Position numbers and translations under genes: made by a program. Shown here in pieces: positions 9,007-17,206 of a DNA stretch of 46,102 nt; within the stretch, counting starts at the first letter, position 1; every line of letters begins with the position of its first letter. The DNA is taken from NCBI GenBank assembly GCA_025359425.1, contig JANYGC010000048.1:1-46102 (forward strand). The letters run 5' to 3'. This DNA is from Sphingomonadaceae bacterium (lineage in GTDB: Bacteria > Pseudomonadota > Alphaproteobacteria > Sphingomonadales > Sphingomonadaceae). The notes below the pieces were generated by a model. It saw only the letters and a program-made list of their open reading frames with translations, made no database searches and was not told the DNA's origin.

Positions 9007-9693
9007 CTACTTGCCCTTGCCCGGCTCGATCCGGCTGGCCTGCGCCGAGCGCTTGCCGATGCGGAAGATCAGCCGCGGATAAGTCCGGTCGATGATCATC
9101 AGGCCGCCGCGCATGTAGCTGTCGACCGTCTCCTCCTCGCCGAGTGCGTTGAGCGCAAACATCGCGGGCAGCGCCTGATCATCCTGCCACTCGATATAGG
9201 TCTTGAGCCCATCATCGCTGACCTGTTTGGGCCGCAGGCTTGGCTCGCCCTTGAGCCCATATTGCTGGCTCGCTGACACAGGCGACACCATACTGGCGGG
9301 CGGCGCAGGTGCGGTCGCGGCAAGGCCAAACCGTACCGCATAAGCGACATCGTTGGCCGGGCCGACCGCAACCTTGAAGCGGTAATCGCGCAGCTGTGTA
9401 TGCACGGCGATCGATGCGTCCGCCGGCCGGCGCACGGTGCGCACGGTGAGGCTGTCGGCCTGGGGGGCAACCTGAACCTCGATCGCGGAGGGATCGCCCA
9501 CAATCACCGACTGGATCACTTCGCCGGGCCCAAAGATCATGACGAGGTTGCCGCCTGCAGTGGTGCGCAGCGGCAGATCGACCCCGGAACGCCATTCGAG
9601 CGTTTCGATGCGGGGATCGAATTCGAGCGGGCGCGGCGGCTGGCCCTGCGCAGACGCGGCGATCGCCAGACCCAGGACGGCAAGCCGCCTCAT
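9007..9693 (-). CDS. virB9: VirB9-type outer core protein
   Basis: This 228-residue protein has a signal peptide (MRRLAVLGLAIAASAQG, cleavage near residue 17). It then has an N-terminal beta domain with DPRIETLEW and VIQSVIVGDPSA, and a C-terminal domain containing YIEWQDDQALPAMFAL and GEEETVDSYMRGG, all typical of VirB9/CagX. It binds VirB10 in the periplasm and outer membrane. Its start overlaps virB8 by four bases. It is slightly shorter than the Agrobacterium protein but within the family range. Confidence 0.9.
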   Translation of the reverse strand: MRRLAVLGLAIAASAQGQPPRPLEFDPRIETLEWRSGVDLPLRTTAGGNLVMIFGPGEVIQSVIVGDPSAIEVQVAPQADSLTVRTVRRPADASIAVHTQLRDYRFKVAVGPANDVAYAVRFGLAATAPAPPASMVSPVSASQQYGLKGEPSLRPKQVSDDGLKTYIEWQDDQALPAMFALNALGEEETVDSYMRGGLMIIDRTYPRLIFRIGKRSAQASRIEPGKGK

Positions 9694-10439
9694 TGCGGAG
9701 CCGGTGCCAAAGGCGGCGGCGCAGCTACAGCCGGAACTGGTGCTGCACTGACTGTATCCGGCGCGATCTCGGCGCTCTTGCCGTAGCGCAGAACCTGGAA
9801 CCCAAGTGGGTTTTCAAGGCGGCTCGCCGCGCTCATTCCAGCGGCGGAAAACCTGTACCTGAGTTCGGCAGCCCAGATGCCCTGTTGTACCGGCTGCCCG
9901 CCCGGATCGGCCCGGGTAACCGCGAACCGGACCAGGACCATCTCGGGGCCAAGATTGGAAATGCTGCGGATCTCTGCCCGCACGACCGCCTGACGCGGCA
10001 GGGTGGCGAGCGGACTCGAGGGATTGGATGATTGCACCGCGGTCAGATACTGGCTGCGGGCATCGCCGCCCGACCACAGCGCAACCTTGCGGTAATTGTC
10101 CCTGAGCGCATTTATTTCGAACCCCTCACGCGCGATCACGTATTGCGCCAGCATTGAACGGGTCAGCGCTTCGTCCGGTGTAATGGTATCGGTCTGACTG
10201 AGGTTGAGCGCCTGGACGTAGCCGGTCTGCCTGTCGACCAGCACGGCATAGGGTTCGATCCGTTTGAGCGGCATCAGCATGATGAGCGCGATCGCCTCGA
10301 GCACCGCCACCGCGCATGCAGCTGCGGCAACACGCCGGGCACTGCGGAGGCTGCGCGCGGTATCCTCGGCGCGGTCATCGGCCCAGGTTTCGGCGGCTTT
10401 ATAGTATTCCGCGAGTCCGGCAGGATCGGGTTTGTTCAT
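9690..10439 (-). CDS. virB8: VirB8-type inner-membrane assembly factor
   Basis: This 249-residue protein has the standard VirB8 layout: a cytoplasmic N-terminus (residues 1-35), one transmembrane helix (AAACAVAVLEAIALIMLMPL), and a periplasmic NTF2-like domain that starts with RIEPYAVLVDRQTGYVQ and includes YVIAREGFEINALRDNYRKV. The C-terminus has an added alanine/proline-rich tail (about 20 residues). VirB8 nucleates assembly of the inner-membrane complex. It overlaps virB6 and virB9 by four bases each, so translation is probably coupled. Confidence 0.9.
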   Translation of the reverse strand: MNKPDPAGLAEYYKAAETWADDRAEDTARSLRSARRVAAAACAVAVLEAIALIMLMPLKRIEPYAVLVDRQTGYVQALNLSQTDTITPDEALTRSMLAQYVIAREGFEINALRDNYRKVALWSGGDARSQYLTAVQSSNPSSPLATLPRQAVVRAEIRSISNLGPEMVLVRFAVTRADPGGQPVQQGIWAAELRYRFSAAGMSAASRLENPLGFQVLRYGKSAEIAPDTVSAAPVPAVAAPPPLAPAPQ

Positions 10440-11644
10440 TTTGCGCCGTCCCTGTTCGATGCCGCAGCCGAAGCTCGGCGATGGTTGCGGCGGTATGATC
10501 CGCCCAGCGCATCCCGAACGATAACCCCGGTAGCTGTCCTGTCTCGATCAACCGGTTCACCCGTTCGCAGATCCACAAGCTGCCGACCGGGCTCGCCATG
10601 CCGGCTCTCGCGCCGCATCACCTGTTCGACCGCATCAGAAACCCGCTGCGCGCGGGCCGGTTCGAATGGTCCACTTGCCGCCATGGGCACCACCGCAAAC
10701 TCGGGCTGCATCCTTGCTCGACGTAACGGAGCAGCTACCGGGAGCCACTGCCGCCAATTTGGCGACGCAAAAAACACCAGCCGCATCACCAGAACAAGCG
10801 CGCCCACGGCCGCCAGATTGAAAGCCAGGGCCAGCGCCAGCAACTCGGTCGGCGCGGCGAAAGTCATGACATTGGCTTCGCGCTGACTGAGCGCGCCGCG
10901 TAGCCAGCCCTCGAGCATCGCGAGCTCGGCGCCGTAGATCAGCGTCAGGACAATCGCTCCGAGCGCGCAGGCTCCAAGCCCCCGCAGCCAGCCCATGAAG
11001 ACGTCTCGGGTTCCGCCGAACAGCAGCAGGCATGCCAACAGCGGCGCGAGCGCGAGCAGGATGCCGGCCGACAGGCGCACCAGCGCGAGCGGACCGATTG
11101 TGCCGGTGAGGAACGCAACCCGCCCCCAGGCGAACCCGCTCTGATCGGCCAGTGCGACGCCGCGGGCCGAGTCCCCGAGATCGGCCGAGCCCACGATCCC
11201 GCCGGTCAGCCGCCCGGTGCCGAAGGACGTCAGCGAGATTATCCCCTGATCGAGATTATCGAGCCGCTGGTTGAGGTCGCCCTGGCTGCCGGGCAAGCCC
11301 GAGGCCTGGCCGACGCTGCCAGCGATTCCCGATGGTCCCTGCAGCACGGCCTGGTAGGCCACAGTGCGCCAGGCGGGCCAGCTGGTCGCCAATGTCAGGA
11401 CGATGCCGATCTTGAGCATGGCGCCGACCATATCATGCCCGCTTGGCGCTTCACCGAACATCAGGCGAATGCCGAACAGCGCCACGAACAGTGTCAGCGC
11501 GGCCAGCAGCAAGGAAGCAACGGCTGAATTGGGGTCAGCCAGCGCGCCAAAGCCATAAGCGCCAATCGACTGTGCCTGACAATCGATCTGGCTTAGCACC
11601 CCGCCAAGGAAGTGGCCGCCGGTCTGGACCGCAGCGCAGCTCAT
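10436..11644 (-). CDS. virB6: VirB6-type polytopic membrane protein
   Basis: This 402-residue protein has at least five hydrophobic segments (for example SLLLAALTLFVALFGIRLM, ILLALAPLLACLLLFGG and LLALALAFNLAAVGALVLVM). Together with its position between virB4 and virB8 this identifies it as VirB6/TrbL-like, the inner-membrane channel component. The segment FGIRLMFGEA near residue 60 is typical. The C-terminal 90 residues are hydrophilic and arginine-rich, probably cytoplasmic. It overlaps virB4 by four bases (ATGA arrangement). VirB6 proteins diverge quickly, so the call rests on topology plus context. Confidence 0.88.
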   Translation of the reverse strand: MSCAAVQTGGHFLGGVLSQIDCQAQSIGAYGFGALADPNSAVASLLLAALTLFVALFGIRLMFGEAPSGHDMVGAMLKIGIVLTLATSWPAWRTVAYQAVLQGPSGIAGSVGQASGLPGSQGDLNQRLDNLDQGIISLTSFGTGRLTGGIVGSADLGDSARGVALADQSGFAWGRVAFLTGTIGPLALVRLSAGILLALAPLLACLLLFGGTRDVFMGWLRGLGACALGAIVLTLIYGAELAMLEGWLRGALSQREANVMTFAAPTELLALALAFNLAAVGALVLVMRLVFFASPNWRQWLPVAAPLRRARMQPEFAVVPMAASGPFEPARAQRVSDAVEQVMRRESRHGEPGRQLVDLRTGEPVDRDRTATGVIVRDALGGSYRRNHRRASAAASNRDGAK

Positions 11645-14016
11645 GACGCGCGCTCGAGCAGCTGCGCCATCCAGGCGGTGGGGTCGAGCCCGTTTTTGCC
11701 GGACAGTTCGTCGAACAACCGCACCGTCGCTTCGCGGCCAGACAGGATCGTCAGCAGGTCCTTTTCGCCCGACAGGTTGAGCCGCGCCACCACGCTGTCA
11801 TTGCCGTGCTTGATCAGGAAGCAGTGCGAATTGTCCGGCAGGGTCCGGACCAGTTCAAATTCGTGCGGGGTCAGCCCGAACCCGTCGATATAGTCCTGGG
11901 TCCGCGCCTTGGGATTGATCATGAAGATCTGCGTCGCGGCCTGTTCGACGATCGCGCTGGCGATCCGGCTTTCCAAAGCATCCTGTGCGCTTTGCGTCGC
12001 AAAACCGACGATCCCGTTGCGCTTGCGGATGGTCTTTTCCCAGTCCTTGATCCGGCGCACGAAGACATCGTCGTCGAGCGCCTTCCAGCCTTCGTCGACC
12101 ACGATGATCGAAGGCGTCCCGTCGAGTCGGTCTTCGACCCGGTGGAAAAAATACAGCAGCGCCGGGGTGCGTACAGTGGGATCGTCAAGCACCGCGGTCA
12201 TGTCGAAGCCCACCGTCGCTGCCGAAAGATCGGTCAGGTCCTCTTCGTTGTCGAACAGCCAGGCCCGCTCGCCCTCGCCCCACCACGGGCGCATCCTCGC
12301 GTAGAGGTCGCCTGCCTTTGGCCGGGTGTGGCCGCGCAGCAGCTCGACCAGATGGCGCAGCCGGCGGTGCGGGCGGATCGCGCCGAAATTTGCCTCGACC
12401 GCATCCTTGATCTGCTCGAGCTCGCCCGCATCGGCGGTGCCAGCCAGCAGGGTCAGCCAGTCGATCAGGAACTGCCGGTTGCCCGGCGTATCATCGAGTT
12501 GGAGCGGATTGAGACCCGAAGGTTCGCCCGGGCGGAGCCGGTCGTATTGACCGCCGATTGCCCGGATAAACAGTTCCGCGCCGCGGTCCTTGTCGAAGAA
12601 CACGATCCGCGGCGCGAACTTGCGAGCCTGGGCGAGGAGAAAGTTGAGCACAACCGTCTTGCCCGAACCCGATGGCCCGATGACCGTGAAATTGCCCAGA
12701 TCGTTCTGGTGGAAACTGAAGAAATATGGCCCGGCCGCAGTTGTTTCGAACAAGGTGACCGCATCGCCCCAATGGTTGCCGCGCGGACGGCCGATCGGGA
12801 AATTGTGCAGACTGGCGAGCCCGGCAAAGTTGGCGGTCGAGACCAGTCCCTTGCGCGCGATATAGCGGAAGTTGCCCGGGAACTGCGCCCAGAACGCTGG
12901 TTCAACCGCAATATCCTCGCGCACCGCCACGATCCCGAGGTCGGCCAGCGCAGCGATGACTTCGGCAACTTGCCCGTTCAGGGCCTCCAGGCTGCCAGCG
13001 TGAACCGCGATCGTGGTGTGGTGTTCGCCAAACCCGGCGCGGCCCGCGGCGACATCGTCTTTTGCCTGGGTCAGTTCACTGCGCAGCGACAAGGCCTCGT
13101 CCTCGGCCGAGCGCATCCGCCGCAGCGCCAGGTTCATCCGGTTCAGCGCCGCAGCGCGCTCAACGAATGCGAAGCTTTGCGAGACCGTGATCTCGAACGG
13201 CATCCGGTAAAGTTCGTCGAACATGCCCGGCAGCGTTTCGCCCGGATAATCCTTGATCGAGACCATCGCGCCGAATTTGCGGGGCAGGTCTCCGGCTGCG
13301 CCAAGCTCGTAAGCGTCAGCGCCAAAGCTGGCCCGCCGGAAGGGCAAATGGTTGCCGATATCGCCATGCGGCAAGCCGACGGGACGCATTTCTGCATTAT
13401 AGAGATAGGACAGGAACTCGAGCGGCTCGCTGCGGAAACCGCCTTCGTCAGGGTAGACTGACAGCAGCCGCGGCGAATAGGCCCCCAGCGCCGCGATCAT
13501 GGCTTCGCTCGCTGCGCCAAGCGCGCGCCGTTCTGCCGCCATGCTTGCTGACCGGTCGGTTACGGTTCGCGCCAGCAGTCCGCTGAACCGGTCAAGTAGC
13601 CCTATGCGGCCCCGCACTGGGCGGCGGACAATCGTCAGGAACAGCTCGTTGACGTACATCTCGCGCGCGGCGAGCCGTTCGCGCCAGCGCGCGTCGAGGT
13701 GACGGGAAAATTCGTCAGCAAAGCGCGCCTCGAGCGCGACTTCGGCCTTGCGGCGAATGACGTGGTGATAAATCGCAAATCGCGAGGAGCCGACTGACTT
13801 GAGCATCGCATCGCGCAAGATCGCACGGTAATTGAGTTCATCGGTATCGGCGGTTTCGAACAGCAGACCGCCAAGCCGGATGGTCTGCATCAGAAAGCCG
13901 TCGCGCGTCTCTATCGTGACGTCGTCGACATGCCGTGCGTAAGGCAAGTGATTGCCCGCAGCCACCTCGCGCGCAATCACGCGCGGGTCATCGGTCAGGG
14001 CCGGTAGGAGTTGCAT
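11641..14016 (-). CDS. virB4: VirB4-type secretion ATPase
   Basis: This is the large type IV secretion ATPase, 791 residues from the ATG at 14016. The frame is open to 14100, but that start would overlap virB3 by about 100 bases; 14016 gives a 22-base overlap and a typical VirB4 N-terminus. The N-terminal CagE/VirB4 domain covers roughly residues 1-400. The C-terminal P-loop domain has Walker A (GPSGSGKTVVLNF), Walker B (SIIVVDEGWKALDDD) and the region FATQSAQDALES. VirB4 energises pilus and channel assembly. All key motifs are present, so the machine should be energised. Confidence 0.92.
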   Translation of the reverse strand: MQLLPALTDDPRVIAREVAAGNHLPYARHVDDVTIETRDGFLMQTIRLGGLLFETADTDELNYRAILRDAMLKSVGSSRFAIYHHVIRRKAEVALEARFADEFSRHLDARWRERLAAREMYVNELFLTIVRRPVRGRIGLLDRFSGLLARTVTDRSASMAAERRALGAASEAMIAALGAYSPRLLSVYPDEGGFRSEPLEFLSYLYNAEMRPVGLPHGDIGNHLPFRRASFGADAYELGAAGDLPRKFGAMVSIKDYPGETLPGMFDELYRMPFEITVSQSFAFVERAAALNRMNLALRRMRSAEDEALSLRSELTQAKDDVAAGRAGFGEHHTTIAVHAGSLEALNGQVAEVIAALADLGIVAVREDIAVEPAFWAQFPGNFRYIARKGLVSTANFAGLASLHNFPIGRPRGNHWGDAVTLFETTAAGPYFFSFHQNDLGNFTVIGPSGSGKTVVLNFLLAQARKFAPRIVFFDKDRGAELFIRAIGGQYDRLRPGEPSGLNPLQLDDTPGNRQFLIDWLTLLAGTADAGELEQIKDAVEANFGAIRPHRRLRHLVELLRGHTRPKAGDLYARMRPWWGEGERAWLFDNEEDLTDLSAATVGFDMTAVLDDPTVRTPALLYFFHRVEDRLDGTPSIIVVDEGWKALDDDVFVRRIKDWEKTIRKRNGIVGFATQSAQDALESRIASAIVEQAATQIFMINPKARTQDYIDGFGLTPHEFELVRTLPDNSHCFLIKHGNDSVVARLNLSGEKDLLTILSGREATVRLFDELSGKNGLDPTAWMAQLLERAS

Positions 14017-14282
14017 CCCCACAGCCTGTAATTCTTGACCCTGGGACAGCGGCTGACCCGGGCGATCCACAAGTCGAAAAAGCGCGGTTCGCGAAGGCAC
14101 GCGAGCATGCCAGCGACGTGGACAATTGCCGCGAGTGCGATCGCCCAGAAGCTCTTGAAGATCAGGAAAAGCTCGGCGGCCAGCACCGCATTAGAAATGA
14201 AGTACGTGTAGGTGACGCCCGCGAACATCTGCGGCCGCGCGAGTGCCACAAACAGGGTGCTGCGATTGAGCGTGGATGACAT
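13995..14282 (-). CDS. virB3: VirB3-type inner-membrane protein
   Basis: This 95-residue protein starts at the ATG at 14282 (MSSTLNRSTLFVALARP). The pattern of polar N-terminus, LFVALARPQMFAGV, then a long hydrophobic stretch (FISNAVLAAELFLIFKSFW and AIALAAIVHVAGMLA), and a C-terminal cytoplasmic segment with EPRFFDLWIARVSRC matches VirB3. It lies 13 bases after virB2 and overlaps virB4. VirB3 works with VirB4 at the inner membrane in pilus biogenesis. Confidence 0.88.
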   Translation of the reverse strand: MSSTLNRSTLFVALARPQMFAGVTYTYFISNAVLAAELFLIFKSFWAIALAAIVHVAGMLACLREPRFFDLWIARVSRCPRVKNYRLWGCNSYRP

Positions 14283-14295
14283 GGGCGTCGTCCGC

Positions 14296-14607
14296 CTATC
14301 CGCCTGTGGCCGAGCGAATCCCGGCAACAATACTGGCCGCCCCAAACAACACGAAACAGCCAAGGATCACGATCGCGCCGCGCCGCCAGTCGATTCGGCC
14401 AGTAAGCATCATGAAACCGACCGAGGCAATGGCGATTACAGCTGCGACAGTTGCCACGGTGCCGAGCAAGGTGCCCTGCAACCAATTGAGGGCACCGATG
14501 ATCACGCCAGAGCCTTCTGGATCAGGTGCGACCATCGCAAAGGCCGCACGCGGAACCGGTAATAGCGAGAAGAATGCCAGACCTGAACTGAATTGCCGGA
14601 GCCTCAA
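14296..14607 (-). CDS. virB2: VirB2-type pilin (first gene of virB operon)
   Basis: This 103-residue TrbC/VirB2-family pro-pilin has a signal peptide (MRLRQFSSGLAFFSLLP then AAFA, cleavage about residue 24) and two hydrophobic helices (LLGTVATVAAVIAIASVGFM and AIVILGCFVLFGAASIVAG) joined by the basic loop TGRIDWRRG, the classic VirB2 hairpin. The start codon is TTG at 14607, supported by GGAGG six bases upstream (14614-14618) and by the complete signal peptide. It leads the operon virB2-3-4-6-8-9-10-11. Confidence 0.88.
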   Translation of the reverse strand: MRLRQFSSGLAFFSLLPVPRAAFAMVAPDPEGSGVIIGALNWLQGTLLGTVATVAAVIAIASVGFMMLTGRIDWRRGAIVILGCFVLFGAASIVAGIRSATGG

Positions 14608-14613
14608 GATTTT

Positions 14614-14618
14614 CCTCC
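14614..14618 (-). promoter_or_regulatory. Ribosome-binding site fixing the TTG start of virB2
   Basis: GGAGG on the minus strand lies six bases before TTG at 14607. The next in-frame ATG is after the signal peptide, so this site decides the start. Confidence 0.7.
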
Positions 14619-14633
14619 CTCCAGAGAATCAGA

Positions 14634-15143
14634 GTGCAGCAACAGAACTTGGCAGGTTCGCGAATGGCTGACCATAGTCATGGCAGCTCCCGTGACGAAT
14701 CTGGTGGAACCAAACGCGCGGTTGCATTCATCCAATTTGCGCGCGATCATCTCGGTACAATGCTGCTGCAACTCGCCCTCGACCAAACCGCGGCCCTGCG
14801 CGCCGCGCCGCAAGGCACTTTTTCCGCAGCGCAGTGGGTCCAACAGGTGTTGGTCGGCCCGCTCGGCACTTCTCTGGCCGTGATCGCGGTGGCCTCGTTT
14901 GGCTTCGCCTTGCTGGCGGGCAGGCTTTCACTGAAGCGTGGCGGATTGCTTGTGCTTGGCTGCTTTATGCTGTTCGGTGCGCCGGGCCTTGCACGGGCGC
15001 TGATCGGGCTGGCGCAAGCGACCAACACCGGCAGCGCTCCTTTGCCCCCTCAACAGATCACTGTTCCGCCCCCGCCCGTCGCAGCCGATCCAGCCCCGTT
15101 CGACCCTTATGCCGGGGCCTCGGTTCCCAACGCTGGAAATTGA
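14634..15143 (+). CDS. Second VirB2-like protein with proline-rich tail
   Basis: This is a divergently oriented paralogue of virB2. Its core (WVQQVLVGPLGTSLAVIAVA, then AGRLSLKRG, then LLVLGCFMLFGAPGLARAL) aligns well with virB2 of the main operon (LLGTVATVAAVIAIASVGFM, TGRIDWRRG, IVILGCFVLFGA). It then carries about 40 extra residues rich in proline (PPQQITVPPPPVAADPAPFD) absent from the other copy. The start is unclear: GTG at 14634, ATG at 14664 and ATG at 14760 are all in frame, none with a strong ribosome-binding site. The last would leave a 150-bp divergent promoter region and a 127-residue protein. It could be an alternative pilin or a pilus cap; this is inference. Confidence 0.7.
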   Translation: MQQQNLAGSRMADHSHGSSRDESGGTKRAVAFIQFARDHLGTMLLQLALDQTAALRAAPQGTFSAAQWVQQVLVGPLGTSLAVIAVASFGFALLAGRLSLKRGGLLVLGCFMLFGAPGLARALIGLAQATNTGSAPLPPQQITVPPPPVAADPAPFDPYAGASVPNAGN

Positions 15144-15311
15144 TTGCATCACGCGATCGGGCCTCACGGGCTGAACAGGGCGCGGGCGGTTAGCGAAGGG
15201 CTATGCAATGGTTCCACATCGGCATAGCTTGACCTGCGAAAGCAAGGAAGCGGTGCCGAGCCAAAGGTTGAACCACAGGCTGCCGGCCGCGCGTACGGGG
15301 GAGATGATCCA

Positions 15312-16667
15312 ATGGCCGTTTCTGACCATGTCGATTTCAACGACTTCATGGCGGGGGTCAAACGCCGCAACCCGCATCAGGATGAGTTCGTCCAGGCTGT
15401 GCAAGAGGTTGCCGAGGACATTTTCGACTTCATCGCGGACAAGGAGGATTACCACCGTCAGCAAATCCTGCGCCGCATTGCCGAACCCGACCGCGTGGTT
15501 TCGTTCCGCGTTTGCTGGGAAGATGATCAGGGCAATGTGCGCGTCCAGCGCGGCTGGCGGGTGCAAAACAACAATGCGATCGGCCCGTACAAGGGCGGGA
15601 TCCGGTTCCATCCCAGCGTCACCGAGAGCGTCCTTAAGTTTCTCGCTTTCGAACAGACCTTCAAGAATGCACTCACCGGCCTGCCGATGGGTGGCGGTAA
15701 AGGAGGCTCGAACTTCAACCCCAAAGGCAAGAGCGTGCGGGAGATTATGCGCTTTTGCCAAAGTTTCATGACCGAGCTTTATCGTCATATCGGCGCAGAC
15801 ATTGATGTGCCCGCGGGCGATATCGGCGTCGGTGGACGCGAAATCGGTTTCATGTTCGGCCAGTACAAACGCATCACCGGCGAGTTCACCGGCGTACTGA
15901 CCGGCAAGGGGCTCGAATGGGGCGGCTCGCTGATCCGCACCGAAGCGACGGGGTATGGCGCGGTCTATTTCCTCGCCTCGATGCTTGCCACCAAAGGTCA
16001 GGATCTGGCCGGAAAAACGGCGGTAATCTCAGGCTCGGGCAATGTCGCGACACATGCTGCCGAGAAAATTGTCCAGCTCGGCGGCAAAGTGCTGACCCTG
16101 TCGGACTCGGGCGGATATATTCACGACCCCGACGGAATCAGCCAGGAGAAAATCGACTGGGTCAAGGCGCACAAGACCCATCGACGCGGGCGGATCGAGG
16201 ACTATTGCGGCGAATTCCGAGGTGCCAGCTTCGTTGCGGGCAAAACCCCGTGGCACGTGCCGTGCGATGTCGCGTTGCCTTGCGCCACGCAGAACGAACT
16301 GCTCGGTGATGATGCCAAGGCGCTGGTTGCGGGCGGCTGTGTGGCGGTGGCCGAAGGCGCGAACATGCCGACCGATCTTAGCGGGGTGCATGTGTTCAAG
16401 GCGGCCAAACTGCTGTTCGCGCCGGGCAAAGCCGCCAATGCCGGCGGGGTTGCCGTATCGGGGCTGGAGATGAGCCAGAATTCGGGCCGACGCGCCTGGA
16501 AGGAGGCCGAACTGCAGCAAATGCTCAAGGATATCATGGCGGGCATCCACACCAGCTGCCAGACCTACGGTGATCAGGGGGGCGGATATATCGACTATGT
16601 CCGGGGCGCAAACATCGCTGGGTTCAAGAAGGTGGCCGATGCGATGCTGGCGTTCGGGGTGGTCTGA
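15312..16667 (+). CDS. gdhA: NADP-specific glutamate dehydrogenase
   Basis: This 451-residue enzyme catalyses reductive amination of 2-oxoglutarate with ammonia and NADPH, or the reverse. It has the conserved substrate-binding region (GPYKGGIRFHPSV), the catalytic lysine region (GLPMGGGKGGS), PAGDIGVGGREIG, and a nucleotide-binding fold (VISGSGNVATHAAEK). Length matches the small hexameric NADP class (about 450 residues). GGGGGAG precedes the ATG at 15312. It appears to form a two-gene unit with the PycTM-like gene five bases downstream. It may simply be a housekeeping gene; a link to the redox genes downstream (NADPH balance) is speculative. Confidence 0.95.
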   Translation: MAVSDHVDFNDFMAGVKRRNPHQDEFVQAVQEVAEDIFDFIADKEDYHRQQILRRIAEPDRVVSFRVCWEDDQGNVRVQRGWRVQNNNAIGPYKGGIRFHPSVTESVLKFLAFEQTFKNALTGLPMGGGKGGSNFNPKGKSVREIMRFCQSFMTELYRHIGADIDVPAGDIGVGGREIGFMFGQYKRITGEFTGVLTGKGLEWGGSLIRTEATGYGAVYFLASMLATKGQDLAGKTAVISGSGNVATHAAEKIVQLGGKVLTLSDSGGYIHDPDGISQEKIDWVKAHKTHRRGRIEDYCGEFRGASFVAGKTPWHVPCDVALPCATQNELLGDDAKALVAGGCVAVAEGANMPTDLSGVHVFKAAKLLFAPGKAANAGGVAVSGLEMSQNSGRRAWKEAELQQMLKDIMAGIHTSCQTYGDQGGGYIDYVRGANIAGFKKVADAMLAFGVV

Positions 16668-16671
16668 GGAG

Positions 16672-17205
16672 ATGGCGACCGAAACCGGTAAATTGTCGTT
16701 GCAGGCGGTCCACCTGGTTCGCACCGCCACGCAGACCAACCTTACGCTCAGCCAGATGGCCGATCAGAAAGCGAGCATCCTGATGGGTGCGACCTTCGTG
16801 GTCTTCACCATTGCGGTGGGACAGGCGCGCACCGGCGCAGTGCCCTTGACGCTGCTGGTGCTGGCGGCCTTTGCCTTCCTCTCAGCAATGTGCGCGGTGG
16901 CAGCGATCCTGCCTTCCGTGGCCACCAAAGCAAGCGGAGGCACGCAGCCCAACCTGCTATTTTTTGGCACTTTCACCCAGCTCGGCGAAGACGAATTTGC
17001 CGACCGCGTGATCGCCGAACTGCACGACGATGAACGTATCTACCGCGTGATGCTGCGCGATATCCATCAGAACGGCATGGTGCTGCAGAACAAGAAGTAC
17101 CGGCTGCTGAGGGCGGCTTACCTGCTGTTTCTCACCGGGCTGTTCTGCTCGTTCGCAATCTTTCTGTTCGAGAGCCGCGCCTTGTTCGGCGCAATCCGTT
17201 TCTGA
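16672..17205 (+). CDS. PycTM-like (DUF5706) membrane protein
   Basis: This 177-residue protein starts at the ATG at 16672, four bases after the gdhA stop. An N-terminal helix (LSLQAVHLVRTATQTNLTLS) leads into QMADQKASILMGATFVVFTI, the D-x-K-A-S motif at the start of the first membrane helix. A second helix (LTLLVLAAFAFLSAMCAVAA), a soluble segment with NLLFFGTFTQLGEDEF and DIHQNGMVLQNKKYRLLRAA, and a final membrane helix follow. This matches the DUF5706/PycTM family, whose characterised members are membrane effectors of Pycsar defence activated by cyclic UMP or CMP. No Pycsar pyrimidine cyclase is adjacent, so a defence role is not shown. The class III cyclases in this window are about 16 kb away. 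Confidence 0.65.
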   Translation: MATETGKLSLQAVHLVRTATQTNLTLSQMADQKASILMGATFVVFTIAVGQARTGAVPLTLLVLAAFAFLSAMCAVAAILPSVATKASGGTQPNLLFFGTFTQLGEDEFADRVIAELHDDERIYRVMLRDIHQNGMVLQNKKYRLLRAAYLLFLTGLFCSFAIFLFESRALFGAIRF

Positions 17206-17206
17206 A

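Noticed and set aside
11806..13461. Long plus-strand open frame of about 550 codons
   Set aside because: It lies wholly antisense to virB4, whose motifs are unmistakable. The peptide is a low-complexity shadow typical of GC-rich DNA.
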